Assembly (NCBI GenBank): GCA_035235625.1
Contig: CP141143.1
Span: forward strand, 30,700,592 to 30,764,591
Origin: Saururus chinensis
Lineage: Eukaryota > Streptophyta > Magnoliopsida > Piperales > Saururaceae
Direction: 5' to 3'
Length of the DNA stretch: 64,000 bases
Below, in pieces: positions 1-12,236 of this stretch; positions within the stretch are counted from its first letter, which is position 1, and each line of letters starts with the position of its first letter. The notes beneath the pieces are model-generated. The model saw only the letters and a program-made list of their open reading frames with translations. It ran no database searches and was not told where the DNA came from. The translations under genes were made by a program, and so were the position numbers.

Positions 1-648
1 AATTAGATAAATGGAAGACAAATTTACAGAAACATTTACAAAACAATTATGAAAATAGAGATGAACAAAGGAAGAAGCAGAATAACCCTCTTTCTGGCCG
101 GTGACAATTTCATGGAACTGAACTCTGATACTGATTTTGATCTCCATTGAAGAATTTTTATAGAGTTGGATTTGAAAATAGTCCTTGTTGAGGTTGAAGT
201 TTCGAAGATACTTTTTTTTAAGTACTTCCCCTCTTTCGGTTTGGTAACTTGGAAGTTCCGATCCAACTTGGAACTTGGAACTAGGTAGGAGACTCACTTG
301 ACGAGGTCCCCAGCTGCTGGTGGATTCTAGAGACCGACAATTATCCTTGAAGTGCCACTGTTGGTGTCATCCATATACGGTGACCATGGTATGTCTCTAC
401 CATTAGTCCCTGCCTCATCTAATTCTTCATTGCTGGTGACAACCCCATTGCCAGCTGCAATTGTCGTTGCAAGCCTTTTCCGGTCATCTCCATCTGTCGA
501 TGGTTACTGTTAGTCGTCCTTCTGGAATGGTTTCCAACACTTTTCTTGTATTTTTGTAGGAGTTGGGGAGGATCTTTTTCTATAAAATTTATTGGGAGTG
601 AGAATTTGGTACAGAAATTTGCTTGACTTCAATTTTCTGGTTGCAAAG
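1..648. other. Upstream non-coding DNA
   Basis: No gene is supported here. The stretch lies directly upstream of the EIN3-like fragment. It contains pyrimidine-rich tracts ending in AG near 557 and 648 that could be relics of splice acceptors of the ancestral gene. It may be ancestral 5' UTR or intron, which I cannot confirm. The ORFs in it are short and match no family I know. Confidence 0.4.
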
Positions 649-1066
649 ATGATGAGTGTGCTTGAGGAAATGGCAAACGTGGAATTCATGCTACTCCCTC
701 CTCATAGCGAGGTTGAGACCCTGGCAGGAGCTGAACCTGAAATACTTCAGGATGATGACGACAGTGAGGAAGAGATTGATGTGGATGAACTGGAGAGGAA
801 ATGTGCAAGGATCAGATGCGTCTCAGGTGCCTGAAAGAGCCGAACAAGGTCAAGGATTGCTCTAGTACTGCAAGGGACAACATCAAGCAGAGGCAGTCCC
901 TGGAGAAAGCCCAGTGCAAGAAGATGTCGCAGGCTACATGCTGAAGATGATGGAAGTTTGTAAAGCACATGGATTTGTGTATGGGATCATTCCAGAAAAG
1001 GGGAAACATGTGAGTGGTGCCTCTGACAATCTCCGGGCCTGGTGGAAGGAGAAGGTGAGGTTTGGT
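649..1066 (+). pseudogene. EIN3/EIL-like transcription factor, truncated pseudogene
   Basis: This is a fragment of an ETHYLENE INSENSITIVE3-like protein, a plant nuclear transcription factor of ethylene signalling. A tandem ATG at 649-654 opens a frame with the acidic block DDDDSEEEIDVDELERK, close to the EIDVDELERR motif of EIN3. After a frame change near 795 come MRLRCLKE and [17 protein letters not shown], matching MRLKRLKE and KQRQSQEQARRKKMSRAQ. A small deletion near 927 removes the DGILK segment and shifts the frame again. [20 protein letters not shown] then follows, with [20 protein letters not shown] after it, the most conserved part of the DNA-binding domain. Similarity stops abruptly after KVRFG at 1066. 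EIN3 proteins have about 600 residues and only about 130 remain, so it is a dead 5' fragment. The family call is firm; the exact lesion positions are approximate. Confidence 0.9.
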
Positions 1067-2400
1067 AGCCCGATTTTATTGGATCTCGGCTATCCCGGCT
1101 TAGGATTTTGATCTCTACTAGATTTCGTGGCTCAGTAGAGATCCTGAGAAAGCTATCTCGGTGAGATCTGGCCGAGACGGCAAATCATGATTCTTCCCAT
1201 AGAACTCAATTTAAACATGGATTACATATCCATTATCTAAACTTGTGCACCATGAGTTAAATCGCATTCCATATTTACATTTACACTATTTGTGCATCAT
1301 AAGCTCATTTATAATTCACAACACACATGCACAACCTATGCAATCATTTAAGTTTCATGGTTCATTTACATCCTTCATAAATCAAATATCAAAATTCGCA
1401 TTCACCCTATATAATCAAATATATCAAACTACATTTCATCATACATGTTCAAGTGTAATCATTCTTTATGCATCTTGTGTAAACATAAGCATTGTTGTCC
1501 CTACACAACCAGGTCAATGAGTATTATCATCTATACACATGCATAAAAAATCCGGAGAATGTCTCACAATATAGAAAATAATCCTTCTTATCCTGGCTAA
1601 AGCACAAACATACCTACTCACCTTGAAAATCCTAAAATGAAATTTGAATTCTTAGAAAGAAAAACTAGAGCAGTTTGGGTAAATCCCTAACAGGGAAATT
1701 ACCCCCGGACACCCATGCACATGGACATACTAGCCTAGATTCTCAAGTTCAAAAAGTCACAATAGTTATCACATTATAGCAAATCCACTTTTCTCACTTA
1801 GGGAGGAAAGCCATCCTCAAAAGGACGTAAAACCCTTTCATTTCGAATGTAAAACTGATATGCCACATAAGTATGTTAATAATATAATTATATAGCACAA
1901 AAAAATGTTTTATCTAAACTTTTTCCATTTATGCTTTAGTTTACATAAAGATAGATATGTTCACCATGCATTCACCACAAAGTAAACTTTATTTAGTGGA
2001 GGCACATTCTAGGTCACTCTATTGGAAAAGTACCAAGGCCCAAATTGAACCCCACTTTGGGATGACTAATGTTTTTTTTTGTAGCCACGTCGGCCACCAC
2101 CATTTCTGATTGCATGCCAATCATTTCTAAGACTAAACCTCAAAGCACCCAAAACATTACCAAGATTGCTATATGCGCTGGTCCAACATGCTTTACATAT
2201 AGAAGAATCTGTCACAGAATGGTGCGGTAGAAGGATTAAGATCTGGACATCTCTATATGTTTTTTACATAACATTCTAGATTACCAAATTTGATATGTAG
2301 AATAAACCATCAATTCATATGATTAGATCCATAACACGACTAACCCCTACCTGGGTAAATATATACATAATCATGATATATGTCCATAATTTTTTGAGCT
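1067..2400. repeat. Degenerate LTR-like repeat DNA
   Basis: No gene is visible. The stretch 1240-1560 resembles 56080-56560 in the same orientation: both contain a block reading roughly 'taagcat.attgt.cctacacaacc' followed by 'gtcaatgag' and 'tctatacacatg'. The part at 1600-1720, with 'acctactcaccttgaaaatcc' and a C-rich block, has the look of the leader part of plant Ty3/Gypsy LTRs read backwards. I infer an old LTR-retrotransposon fragment that abuts the EIN3-like fragment. Ends are not defined. Confidence 0.4.
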
Positions 2401-3061
2401 AAATACTCGTAATGTTATGTTAAGATTTCTAAAGTATTTGGCACAATTCTAGATAATTCTTGGTTAAAACATGTCAATAGATAGATTTGTATAAGTAGAA
2501 TAATAATAAACACATGATGTAAACACATATGCAAGTTTAAATTTTTTTAGTACATTCTTCTAGTTAGATCCCTTCAAGATTTAAAAAAAAATGGCAACAA
2601 TTTTCAAGCTTACGCAATTTGTATTATCCTTTGAAATTTAGTTGACAAGACTTCAATAGCATACACAAAAAGTCAAAGCATACTTTACATAAGCAGCCAA
2701 AAAAATATTTATCCAAATTACCATATTTTTTAATCAAATACATCGTTGACCTTATTTGGTAAAATCTATACGAGTTCGGTTAAGATTATAAATACATAAG
2801 AAATGGACACTCAGAAAGTACTATGAGGAAAATACAAACAAATTATAAAAAATTCTTTTCTATAAATGCATGTACCAAAGTAGGCCCAAAAAAATTTATT
2901 CATATGGATTTGAATTCGAACAACATTATTCACTATCACACGAATCTAAAATAGGGAGTATATACATATAAGGACGAATTTTTGTTTGTTAAAAAAAATA
3001 TCGAAAAAAGAGAAAACTACATAATGCATTTGATATATGAGGGTAGTCTAAAAAACATTAA
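2401..3061. other. AT-rich intergenic DNA
   Basis: I see no gene, RNA or recognisable mobile element here. It is downstream of the F-box copy, which reads from the opposite strand toward it. Confidence 0.5.
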
Positions 3062-4244
3062 TCAAGCTAATGGTACAAGATGTTGTCTAAAAACACGCCA
3101 TTTTCCAAAGTAGCTGTTAGGAGTATCTGGATGACAGGGCATTTGAATCGACGTCATGGCACTTTGATATGCAAATATTGTCCCTTGCTCTGTTAAATCC
3201 ACCTTTGTGAACCTTGCGACATTCACCAGTCCCAACATTCCATACAAGCACATTATGAGAAGAAACAATGATGAATAAATCAATAGAATAAGATAACAAA
3301 GAAACCAATGTCGGAAGGATTGGAAAAATTGGAACCAATGCAATACTAACTTTACGCAACCAACATTGTTGTCTCTCACTTCTGAACATCGTGTAAATAT
3401 CGAGCATGCCATTATGTAAATGTAATAGATTGAGAGAACCTTGCATGTTACCAAGAAATAATTTACCGTTCGCATTTGGAGATGAACAATTGCTAGGTAA
3501 CCTAATTGTAGCTGATCGAAAAGAATCCACGTCAAACACAAAAACTTCAGTTGAATCAACCAACATGAAAACCAAAGATCCAACCACAACAGGTAGTTCT
3601 CTCCCAAAAGAAGATGTATATTGGAGGCTTGACACCCCAATCCAAGACCAACACCAATTGGTTGAGTCAAAGCATTCAACACAATAATTGCCAAAAATAG
3701 GTGAAAGCCAAATTAACCAGAGAATCTTATACCGCCAAGTATCTGATGGATTGACAATTAACACGTGTTTCACTGCTGAAGCTCGAATTGAAGGATAAGG
3801 AACCGAAACCCGATCATGTGTAGTTGGGCAGTATATATAATATCTTCTTTGAACTCCCCTCAAACCTTTCAACAATACATAACCATGCAAAGACGATGCA
3901 GTCATTGAGAAAGGCTGAGGTAAATTAAATTCTGATATATCGCTTAGTTGTAGCATTGAATAAACCGGGACAAAATCTCTAACCGTTAACCCAGAACAAA
4001 AACGTTGTAAGAAATAACCAGATGTACCACCATATCAAAGACATCATTCTATAACATATTCTGATGTCCCCAAAATATACCTCCACTTTGAAGATACACA
4101 CTTGCACTTAGAGGCTGATTCAGAATCCACCCTAATGAGAATTCTTAACAATATGTCATGCGGAAGGTTAATCCATAAATCATCATGGCTCATGCTGACT
4201 AACCAAACTTCAACGAAAGATGACGATGTCAACCTACAAACCAT
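3062..4244 (-). pseudogene. F-box protein pseudogene, copy 1
   Basis: F-box proteins are substrate receptors of SCF ubiquitin ligases. The start codon is at 4244. Residues of about 25-65 form the F-box (LPHDILLRILIRV, then CVSSKWRYILGTS). Next come YYIYCPTTHDRVSVPYPS, WRYKILWLIWLSP, ECFDSTNWCWSW, SSFGRELPVVVG and GNMQGSLNLLHL, all aligning with copies 2 and 3 and typical of a C-terminal propeller-like region. Two in-frame TGA codons interrupt the frame around 4025-4045, where copies 2 and 3 read VKRCICSSG and IEHCIRYSG. Near 3220 the frame changes, and the true C-terminus (FAYQSAMTSIQM onward, ending HLVPLA) lies in another frame. It is a pseudogene with at least three lesions, uninterrupted by introns. 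The subfamily is uncertain. Confidence 0.8.
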
Positions 4245-5808
4245 GGAACAAGTAATAGACTAATAAGAAAAAAACCAAAAGAAATCTGGGAAGTCATAGA
4301 ACAGAAACATTTACCAATTAACAATAATGTCGAATAAATTCTAATCAAACATAGTTTATACTCCTCATGGTACAACTATTTATACATTATCTACCATTCC
4401 AATAACCACGAAATTCAGATCAACTAAGTTTTGACAGATTGATGTTTATAAATGTGTAGTAAACAATTTAGGTTATTTTCTAGTGTCCCCAACTAATCAA
4501 AAATATCAATATAATATTAGGAATATGTAGAAGAAAATTTGAATTATTTGAAAATATGTATGATTCAATTGAATGTGCAAACAAGAAACTAATTTCTATA
4601 CTATATTTATAATAAAATATATAACACGAAAATTTATAAAAAAATGAACAATACTATGAGGAAAAACTATGAGGCATGTCAATAATATATTAGGTTATTC
4701 TTTGTGACTCCACTAAAGAACAAGGTAGAATTTGCCTAAATTAATATGAGAAGAACATATCTAGATAAACAATGAACTTACAAATTATACACATGGAATA
4801 CATGAAAATTGAATCACCATTTTGGAACAAAGAATACTAATCTCAAAATGTGAGAAGAAACAACATATATAGGTATCTAAAAAGTCAAAATTACAATGTA
4901 TTTATGGACACCGAAAATCAATTGGAGATGCAATATTAGAGCACTTGCTCAAATATTTAAAATAGCGGTTTCAACATGTTATTGTACAAAAAATTCATTT
5001 AATGCATTTCACTAAACTTAATTTAACATTAAGGCCACAATGACCGAAAATGATAACACATATCTAATACTTTCTAACCCACATATTATAAAAATGATTA
5101 CATGACCATTAGTGGAGAACATATCCAATTTCGCCTCTTAATAAAAGGCATTTATTAAGTTCTATTTTAATAATGATCATAGGTGACTTGACATTAACAA
5201 ATACATTTAAACTTTGAAATGATCATATAATGGTTAAGAAAATTTAGCCTTTGTACTCAGTTTCACTAAATTTCCCTAAGAAAAGTAATACATGACAATG
5301 ATGATGAATACAAAAAAATAAGGGCATAGAAATATTTATATTTGAATAACTTTGTGATCACACACCATATGATGAGTTGTGTAGAGACAAATAAGAACCG
5401 CAAAAATAATTTTGAATAAATAATATGAAAATATAAAATACAATAGATTAAAAAATAGGTATAATAAACACAATGCTGCATTGAGAGTAGCATAGTTACA
5501 TCTTTTTCCTATATGGTTAACACGAAATATGTTACCTTACACATGTTGTTTACACTTACGACATGAAATAATTCAACAACGTCATAATTAGAATGCCACA
5601 AATGGTACTTCAAATGTCATATTTGATAATCAGAATAATAACAAGCATATGATTCAATGCAACAATGACTGAATACTTGCTTACAATAAGATGTCCATGT
5701 AGCCACATGAACAAGACAAAGAAAATAGGAAAATAAACCATAAAACATGGGACTTATGATAAACATCTATATACGACACACGTAGAACATAGGAACATTG
5801 AAAAAATA
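4245..5808. other. AT-rich spacer
   Basis: This spacer lies between F-box copy 1 and the DUF724-like gene; both read from the minus strand. No conserved coding segment, RNA gene or clear transposon end was seen. Confidence 0.5.
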
Positions 5809-6813
5809 TTATGGGGACACATTTTTGGACTCAAACACTTTAAGCCTATTACGTAAATGAGTTTCTTGCTCATTAAAACGTGCATTTTCAGATTGGAGTT
5901 CTTGCTTTCGTTGGACCAATCCAAGCATTTTGGCATCTATGTCATTAATCTCACGAGTTAATTCCACTCTCTTCTTACAAATGCCTGCAATTTGAACAGC
6001 TAGTAATGTTGTTTCATAGCTGCTATCAACACCATCGACTGGATATTTGTGCAGCTCTTGAATACGTTTCTTTAGATGATCCAAATCAAAGCCATTTGCC
6101 TCCGACTCTATCATTTTGGCACTGTTAACTTTTGAGATAGAATCAACACTCATGTAGTTGATCGCAGTGAAAGTATGGGCAATAGCTATGTAATCAAGCA
6201 TGAGCATTATTCCCTTATCTTCACGCTCTTTCACATCATACAATATTAATGGTTCGAAGTGGGGTTGTTGTGGATGAGCCTTGAATAAATCCATTGAACT
6301 GAAGAGCTCCCATATTGGATTTGTCATGTTCACATGACATACACGACCACCACAATGAGAACTCTCTGTAACCATTAAGATAAATAGCTCCAACATAGTT
6401 AAAAATATCAATATAAAAAAGCAAGTGCATAAAGGAAATTTAGTTTATGTAATTTGTGTAATAAAAATAAGGAAAGATTAGACACCTGCATATGGATTAC
6501 CAGGCTTGAGACCAACCCGTGCTTTGTCAGCTGAGTCGTAACCGTTACCATTGGTCCTACACAACTCATCGTCTGAATCACTAATAACAACAACATTGTT
6601 TTTCTCATTCACTACAGCGGTCATTAACACTGAGGTGTTGTGAGAAGATGCATTGCTTAAATTGTCTTGAGTCGAAGCATAAGTACTGACCATACACCCC
6701 ACATTAGAACTAATTTCTGTTGGTTCATCTAACTCAATAAAAGAATCAACCTCAACTTCAAGAGAACTATAACTTGGAGTAGACATCGGTACAATACTAA
6801 AAGGCGTGTTCAA
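5809..6813 (-). CDS. DUF724-like protein, copy A (3' two exons)
   Basis: This is the best preserved member of a three-copy family. Two exons are read on the minus strand: 6813-6486, and 6365-5809 with its stop at 5809. The intron begins GTGTCT and ends TTACAG, and the exons join in phase through a GAG codon. The C-terminal half carries the DUF724 signature: NPIWELFSSMDLFKAHPQ, then PHFEPLI, then a helical region (EANGFDLDHLKKRI) and a coiled-coil rich in Glu, Arg and Gln to the end. DUF724 proteins are plant-specific, and some also have Agenet/Tudor-type domains; their biochemical role is poorly known. Exon 1 encodes VVVISDSDDE at about 6565-6596, a good match to a SUMO-interacting motif. No ATG with convincing context starts the first exon; the first in-frame ATG is at 6786, and a TGA lies in the same frame upstream, so there is probably another 5' exon or the copy is truncated. 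Without it the product is about 285-294 residues. Confidence 0.7.
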
Positions 6814-8374
6814 ATCAAAGGAAACGGACCATCACGTGTTCTTTCTAGCTGCTCTAAAAGTACAAACCATTGCCTGAACAAAGTATCAAGTTCTTAAAAA
6901 GCTTATTACATGGTTGATAAAATAATAAATACATAGAAGCATAATCTAAAAATAGCGAACAACTGAAAATAACAAGAAGATAGTAAATCATGGATAGGTG
7001 GAACATAAAATTCAAACAGAGCAGGAGCATTCCATGCATAATCAAATAGAACACATAAGAATAGAGAAACGAAAAAAATTACCAAGAAAATGTATCTTGA
7101 TTGGCGTACACACCCAGATAAAGGAAGGAAATTCTAAATATATATCCCATATCATCTAGGTGACCACACACTTTATATCTATTTCAAATAATGACTTGAG
7201 CAATGAACAAACATTTTAGTTACTAATGATTAAAATTATCTAACTGCCTAGTACTATATGTATTTAAATACCAATGAATGTTGCATAAATAATAGAACCA
7301 TAATTGGCATGACAATAAATTATATTGAATTCAAAAATGATCTTTATTATGAACGTTTCAAGGTGGGAAAATAATATAAATACCAATTGTGCATGGGACT
7401 AAAATACGTGCCCTAATTACACATTGGATTTAATAGATGGAACGTTACAAATCAATTCAATTCACACATTAACTATGATTGGAAAACTGCCGAAGATGAA
7501 TATGTAATGAAGACCAATAAAGGCAATTAAATAAATTGGACAACCATGCAATTTAATTTACACATATCCACGATTCAATGATATAGACTTTACTCGTTGA
7601 ATGAACATAGTTTGTAAAAATATAAGATTCTAACCTAACCATTAGTTAATGAATACTTCAATTTTACTATACACTATATTATTATCTAGACGTGGATTTT
7701 TATTAGATTTATAGTACGTGTAACTATTTTTCTCACTTTTTTAGTCAATTATAAGATTGATAATGTACAACTACTAACTTGAAAGAAATGCACTTATATT
7801 GTAAACATATACATATGGTTGAAAACAAGTACATATATATATTTATTTCAAAATAATATGAAAATTCATTTAGTGTAATCTATCTATTCAATTCAAATAA
7901 AAGGAAGACATATTCAATATATCAATAGTGAATGCCAAAAGTGGCACAAACAAACAATGTCAAGTATAGAATAGAATTAAACAAGAATGAAATACTACAG
8001 AATTGTCCACAGAACAAATTAAATTGAAGACCTTCATATAACTCTTAAGAATTGAATAAAGGGGTGCGACGCATAGGAGGACACTAATACATTATCTAAA
8101 GATGTAAAATATATTAAAGTCCTAAACTGGCTCATATGATGGCCTAAGACGAAAAAAACACAATACCGTATAATAAAAGATAGTGTCATTTATCATTGAC
8201 AACCAAATGAAGAAAAAAAAAAGCTAATTTATGTGGTCCCACACCCCTCAATCCGATCGTTGGACATAACTTTTAATCTAAACATAAACCAGTTAACTTA
8301 ATATGGCCAGCAATTTTAACATATGAATAGGTAAAAAAAAGATTTGAACACGAAGAAAATGCTAATATACATAC
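6814..8374. other. AT-rich spacer up to the LTR-like insertion
   Basis: No gene was seen. Any missing 5' exon of the DUF724-like copy A should lie in 6814-8374 or beyond the insertion, but none is obvious. The last 90 bases (about 8285-8374) belong to a segment duplicated in inverted orientation at 24530-24912. Confidence 0.45.
8370..8374. repeat. Left target-site duplication CATAC
   Basis: These five bases directly precede the TG end of the LTR-like insertion. They are repeated exactly at 11967-11971, after its CA end. Confidence 0.75.
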
Positions 8375-11300
8375 TGTAACGTCTGGGAATTTTCTAAATT
8401 CCTGAAGTAGTATACGAGGAAATTAGGGTGTAGGACCCCTTGATCTTCTCGTTGGAATAACTTGATCACCAATTTGAAGTGGTAGCTGAAGCATATATGG
8501 ATGGAAAATAGATGGGAAGAGCTTCGAAACGCCACCAAGAACGCGCGAAACGGACTTCGGATGAGGGAGATACAATCGTTCGAAGTTAAACATACGTGCG
8601 GGGCCCGTTTACCCGAATTGGACGCGCGAATTGTCCGTTTAAGTTGCAACACGGGCCCAATCATTTACTATTCCGAAATTGGGTTTTTGGGGCCTAATTT
8701 CCCATGGGATTAGGAGCCCTAATCCCATGCCTATAAAAAGAATGAATTAGGGCTAATAAAGGGGGGATTTTTGGGAGTGAAGGAGAAGGCGCGGCATTGG
8801 ATTTTTCCGGCGAAACTCCGGTGAAGCTTTGGCGATGGTGGATCGACAACAGATTGGCAATTAAGGTAGGATCATTGCCTTTATGCTCGAGTGAAGATTA
8901 ATTAAAGTTTATTAAATAAATTCAATTTCTTTAATTTTGTAATTTAGATGACGAGTGCAGAAAAACTGTTTTGTAATTTCAATTCTTTGTAAGATTTTCA
9001 CGCATCTGCTGGCTAGCTGCCGACCGGCCAGCCACCGGCAGCCACCGGCCATCGACCGACTAGCGGCAGCGTTTGGTGGGCCAGTCTCCAGCAAGCAGCT
9101 GTTGCCAAGTAGGCCGCCAGGCCGGTGCAGAGAAATAAAATAGAAAGGTAAAAATCAGTTGCTGGCCGAGGCCGCGCTGCTGTGGCCGCACCAGTCCCGG
9201 CCGCGCCGGCCCAGTCCGTGACTGACCCGGCCACGCTGGCCCCGGCACGGTCCGCACTAGCCCCAGTTGCAGCAAAACATGCTGTTTTAAAACAAAGGAA
9301 GGCCGGCCTTTTGGCCGCCGGCTAGCCACCAGACGGCGGCGGAACCATTTCCGTCTGTTCCGCCGTCCTCCGGCGGTCCGAGAACACCTAAACCGCCCCT
9401 CCTCTGGCCGGTCGCGGAGAAGACGACCTGCAGTGTGGGTCGTCAGCCGCTGGACCGGATCGGGTTTACCAACCCGATTTGGTCCGGTCTAATTTGAAAA
9501 ATCAATAAATCTAACCCTCATTGAACTGGGTCCGGTTCAGTAGGATTTAGGTGTGGAAAAATTCATAGAAAATTACTATTGGACCTGGAGAGGTTTTGGA
9601 TTATTCTTACCAAATTTCAGCTTGGGGAAAAATCCCAGAGATTGTGAAATGACCTTTTTACCCCTATTAGTTAATTATCGTATAATATTAACTTACCTGA
9701 GTTTGAGGTTCTGGTTCAGAGGCCTATGAGTGGATATAAAATTGGAAATATTCTTAGTGAGAGTTTAAGGGGTAACCTAATTATAGGATAAAGCGTTTCA
9801 TGAGTAAAAATCTCAGTAAGTAGATAATTGACCCATTTGCCCTTAGGGTTTATAGTAAACCATTAGTCAAAACCTGGGTCGGTTCAAGGGGTTCACGACC
9901 CCGTCATACGCCAGGAAAATTACATAGAGTCCATGAAGGCCAGTAGTACCCTTGATTTAAATTTTTGACTCATTAGATGTCATTAAGGCCTTAAAACAAA
10001 TGACAGAAATACCCCTTAGAGTGGACCCGCCCACATTCGTGTGAATGGAAGTGTGAGTCGGTATGAGAGTGGAACTTTGTGAGAGGTCAATGACTTAAAG
10101 CAATAGAGGGGCAGTAAAATAACTAGAATGACCAAGGGAGGGTATCATACCTTAGGTGGTAAAATTACCCTAACGCCCTTAAGGGCAATATATTATGTTT
10201 CTGTCGAAACAGATGACCTAGTGAATCAAGCGTTAGGGTGCCCTAGAATGATGTTAAATGACTTCAAAAGGAAGGGTTGTGACTAGTAAAAGACACAAAG
10301 ACCTTGCCAGGTCACAGTGTCACAGGAAATAAGGGGAAGAACCTTGATTATAAGGGTGTAAGGCAGTGATTTACACGTATCTGCAATCGTATACATTGAT
10401 TAGCTAGAGTATTATATACGTAATTCACGTGTTGAGTGAGATTTGTTTACACTCTTGGGTTTGAATACATTAAGCCCTAGCCCTGCACATGAGTGCAAGG
10501 GGCCTTTGTTTGTTATTTATACATTTGTATGATTGGATATTATTTATGTTGATGTATGCTTTTGATATTAATGCATAGATTCATATCAGTAACTTAAGAT
10601 TAATGAAGATTAATCAAGAGACATGGGTTGTTGTTGATTTTGGAGGGAGAACATCTAATCAAGATAAAGACTAAAATACCCTCAATACGGTTTGAGACCG
10701 GTTCATGAATTTGAACGAGGCCTTGACATAGAATTTTACCTTGGTTAATGAACCAAGGATGTTTACAGGATGTTCTTTGAGTCATAGCTCAGTGGATGAG
10801 TTATTTATTGGGTCGATTCACAAGGTAAAAATGACCCAAATGGTTTAGTGGATACTTGACTAGATGAAAATAATCTAGTCTAAGTTCAGATGTTTGGCAG
10901 AGTCAATGGTCATAAGGACCTGAGGCTTATATGGATAATGCTGGAGATTGCGATATGCTTCTTCATCGCCACGACAATTTAGGTATTGACCAGAGGGTCT
11001 TTACCGCGGGTCTCCCGCAGGTCTTCCCAGGCCTATTTAGTATGTACAAAAAGCGGAGTTGTATGAGCATCATGGAAGGCTTGTGCTTCTCGCCAATCTG
11101 TGTCCATGAGCACAGTTGGGATCCTTTTCCCCAGATTCATGACAGGCTATTGAGAGCCCTGGGGATTTGGGTCAAGCTGCTATTAAGCAGTCTACTCCAA
11201 GGTTGGAGTCATTTGTTTGGAGATTTCTCGAGGGGCGAGTCATCTCTGAGTTATAGATTTGATAGTATTAATTGTCGAACAAGAGATGTGAGATAATTAA

Positions 11301-11966
11301 TAACATTGTTTGTTATTGCTTGTTAATTAGACAAATGGAACGATTAAATGACTTACTAAAATGTAGGTTAAGTATACTTAAGCATTGCACATGTGGTGCT
11401 ATGCTTACTAGGATAGTGTAGTTTCTAGGTAGAACTACGTCTAGATCCGATCTTGTTGGAAACATTGGAGATGTTGTTTGATGAGTACGTAGGCAATTAA
11501 CATCGGGTGATGTTGGCCCGATCCAAAAAATATTAATTAAACTTTTTGTCCTTTGGAAGCTCTTCTCCTAAAGGCGGAGATGCTCCATTGTGGTTGTGGT
11601 TGTTGTTTGTTTTGCTTTGTTGCAGGTTTTCTAGGCGACAACGAGTGAGACCAAGATTGACGCGTATAGGATGAAGTTTCTTCGTGTCCGCAACTCCGGT
11701 ACGTATGTGTACCTTTAGCGTGAGAGTCAACTTATTATTTATTTTCAGACGGACGATGGACTTGTACTTAGATGGATGAGTTATTCTTTATAAATTTTTC
11801 TGACTCATAATAATATTATACGATTTAATATTTGTATTTGTGAACCCCAGTTATCATGACCTGGATATTTAATTGAATGGTTTGTTTTGTGTTTAAAGAA
11901 AAAAAAATTATCGCTACTTACCGTTCGTGCTATTTAAAAATGGCTTTAAAAATTCGGGTCGTGACA
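8375..11966 (+). mobile_element. Solo-LTR-like Ty3/Gypsy-type insertion, 3.6 kb
   Basis: The insertion begins TGTAACGTCTGGGAATTTTC and ends CGGGTCGTGACA. It is flanked by a perfect 5-bp direct repeat, CATAC (8370-8374 and 11967-11971). TG...CA ends and a 5-bp duplication are the mark of LTR-retroelement integration. A TATA-like CTATAAAAAG near 8732 follows CCAAT-poor upstream DNA, and a GC-rich leader lies at about 9000-9470, as expected of a long U3-R-U5. I found no second LTR copy, no primer-binding site and no gag-pol frame inside, so it is best read as a solo LTR of a long-LTR Gypsy lineage (Tekay/Del- or Tat-like, uncertain). The paralogous segment at 24.5 kb lacks it, which shows it is an insertion later than that duplication. 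It is a fossil with no coding capacity. Confidence 0.7.
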
Positions 11967-11971
11967 CATAC
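11967..11971. repeat. Right target-site duplication CATAC
   Basis: This is the exact copy of 8370-8374. The inverted paralogue near 24.79 kb has one uninterrupted version of this site. Confidence 0.75.
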
Positions 11972-12236
11972 TATATATGCATAGTAAATAGTAAGCTTGT
12001 AGGCCCTACGTAGAAGGAAAGTTTTTCTTATTAAACGTTAATTGTAAAACCTACTTAAGAAAATAGTTAACAATGCTGAAAACTCAATCCACAACCAAAT
12101 GGATATGTTATGTGTATCAATAGATCGGCATGCCAAATGGATATGTGGTGCAGAGCTAGAGCAGAGATTTAGTCACAAATCCGAGTAAAAAAATATCTTA
12201 CCGTGTAACATAAAGTTTATTCAAGTTATAATATAC
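11972..12236. repeat. Segment duplicated (inverted) at 24530-24912
   Basis: Together with about 8285-8374 this is one segment, now split by the LTR-like insertion. Its reverse complement is found at 24530-24912 with only scattered differences. Shared marks include the 'gtaggccctacgtagaagga' block and the 'gatcggcatgccaaatggat' block. Similarity ends just after 'atatacaaat' at 12236. No coding capacity is evident. Confidence 0.8.

Noticed and set aside
3406-3687. 93-codon plus-strand frame
   Set aside because: It is antisense to F-box copy 1, whose homology on the minus strand explains the open frame.
8375-11966. Complete LTR retrotransposon
   Set aside because: No second terminal copy and no gag-pol frame could be seen, so a solo LTR is the better reading.
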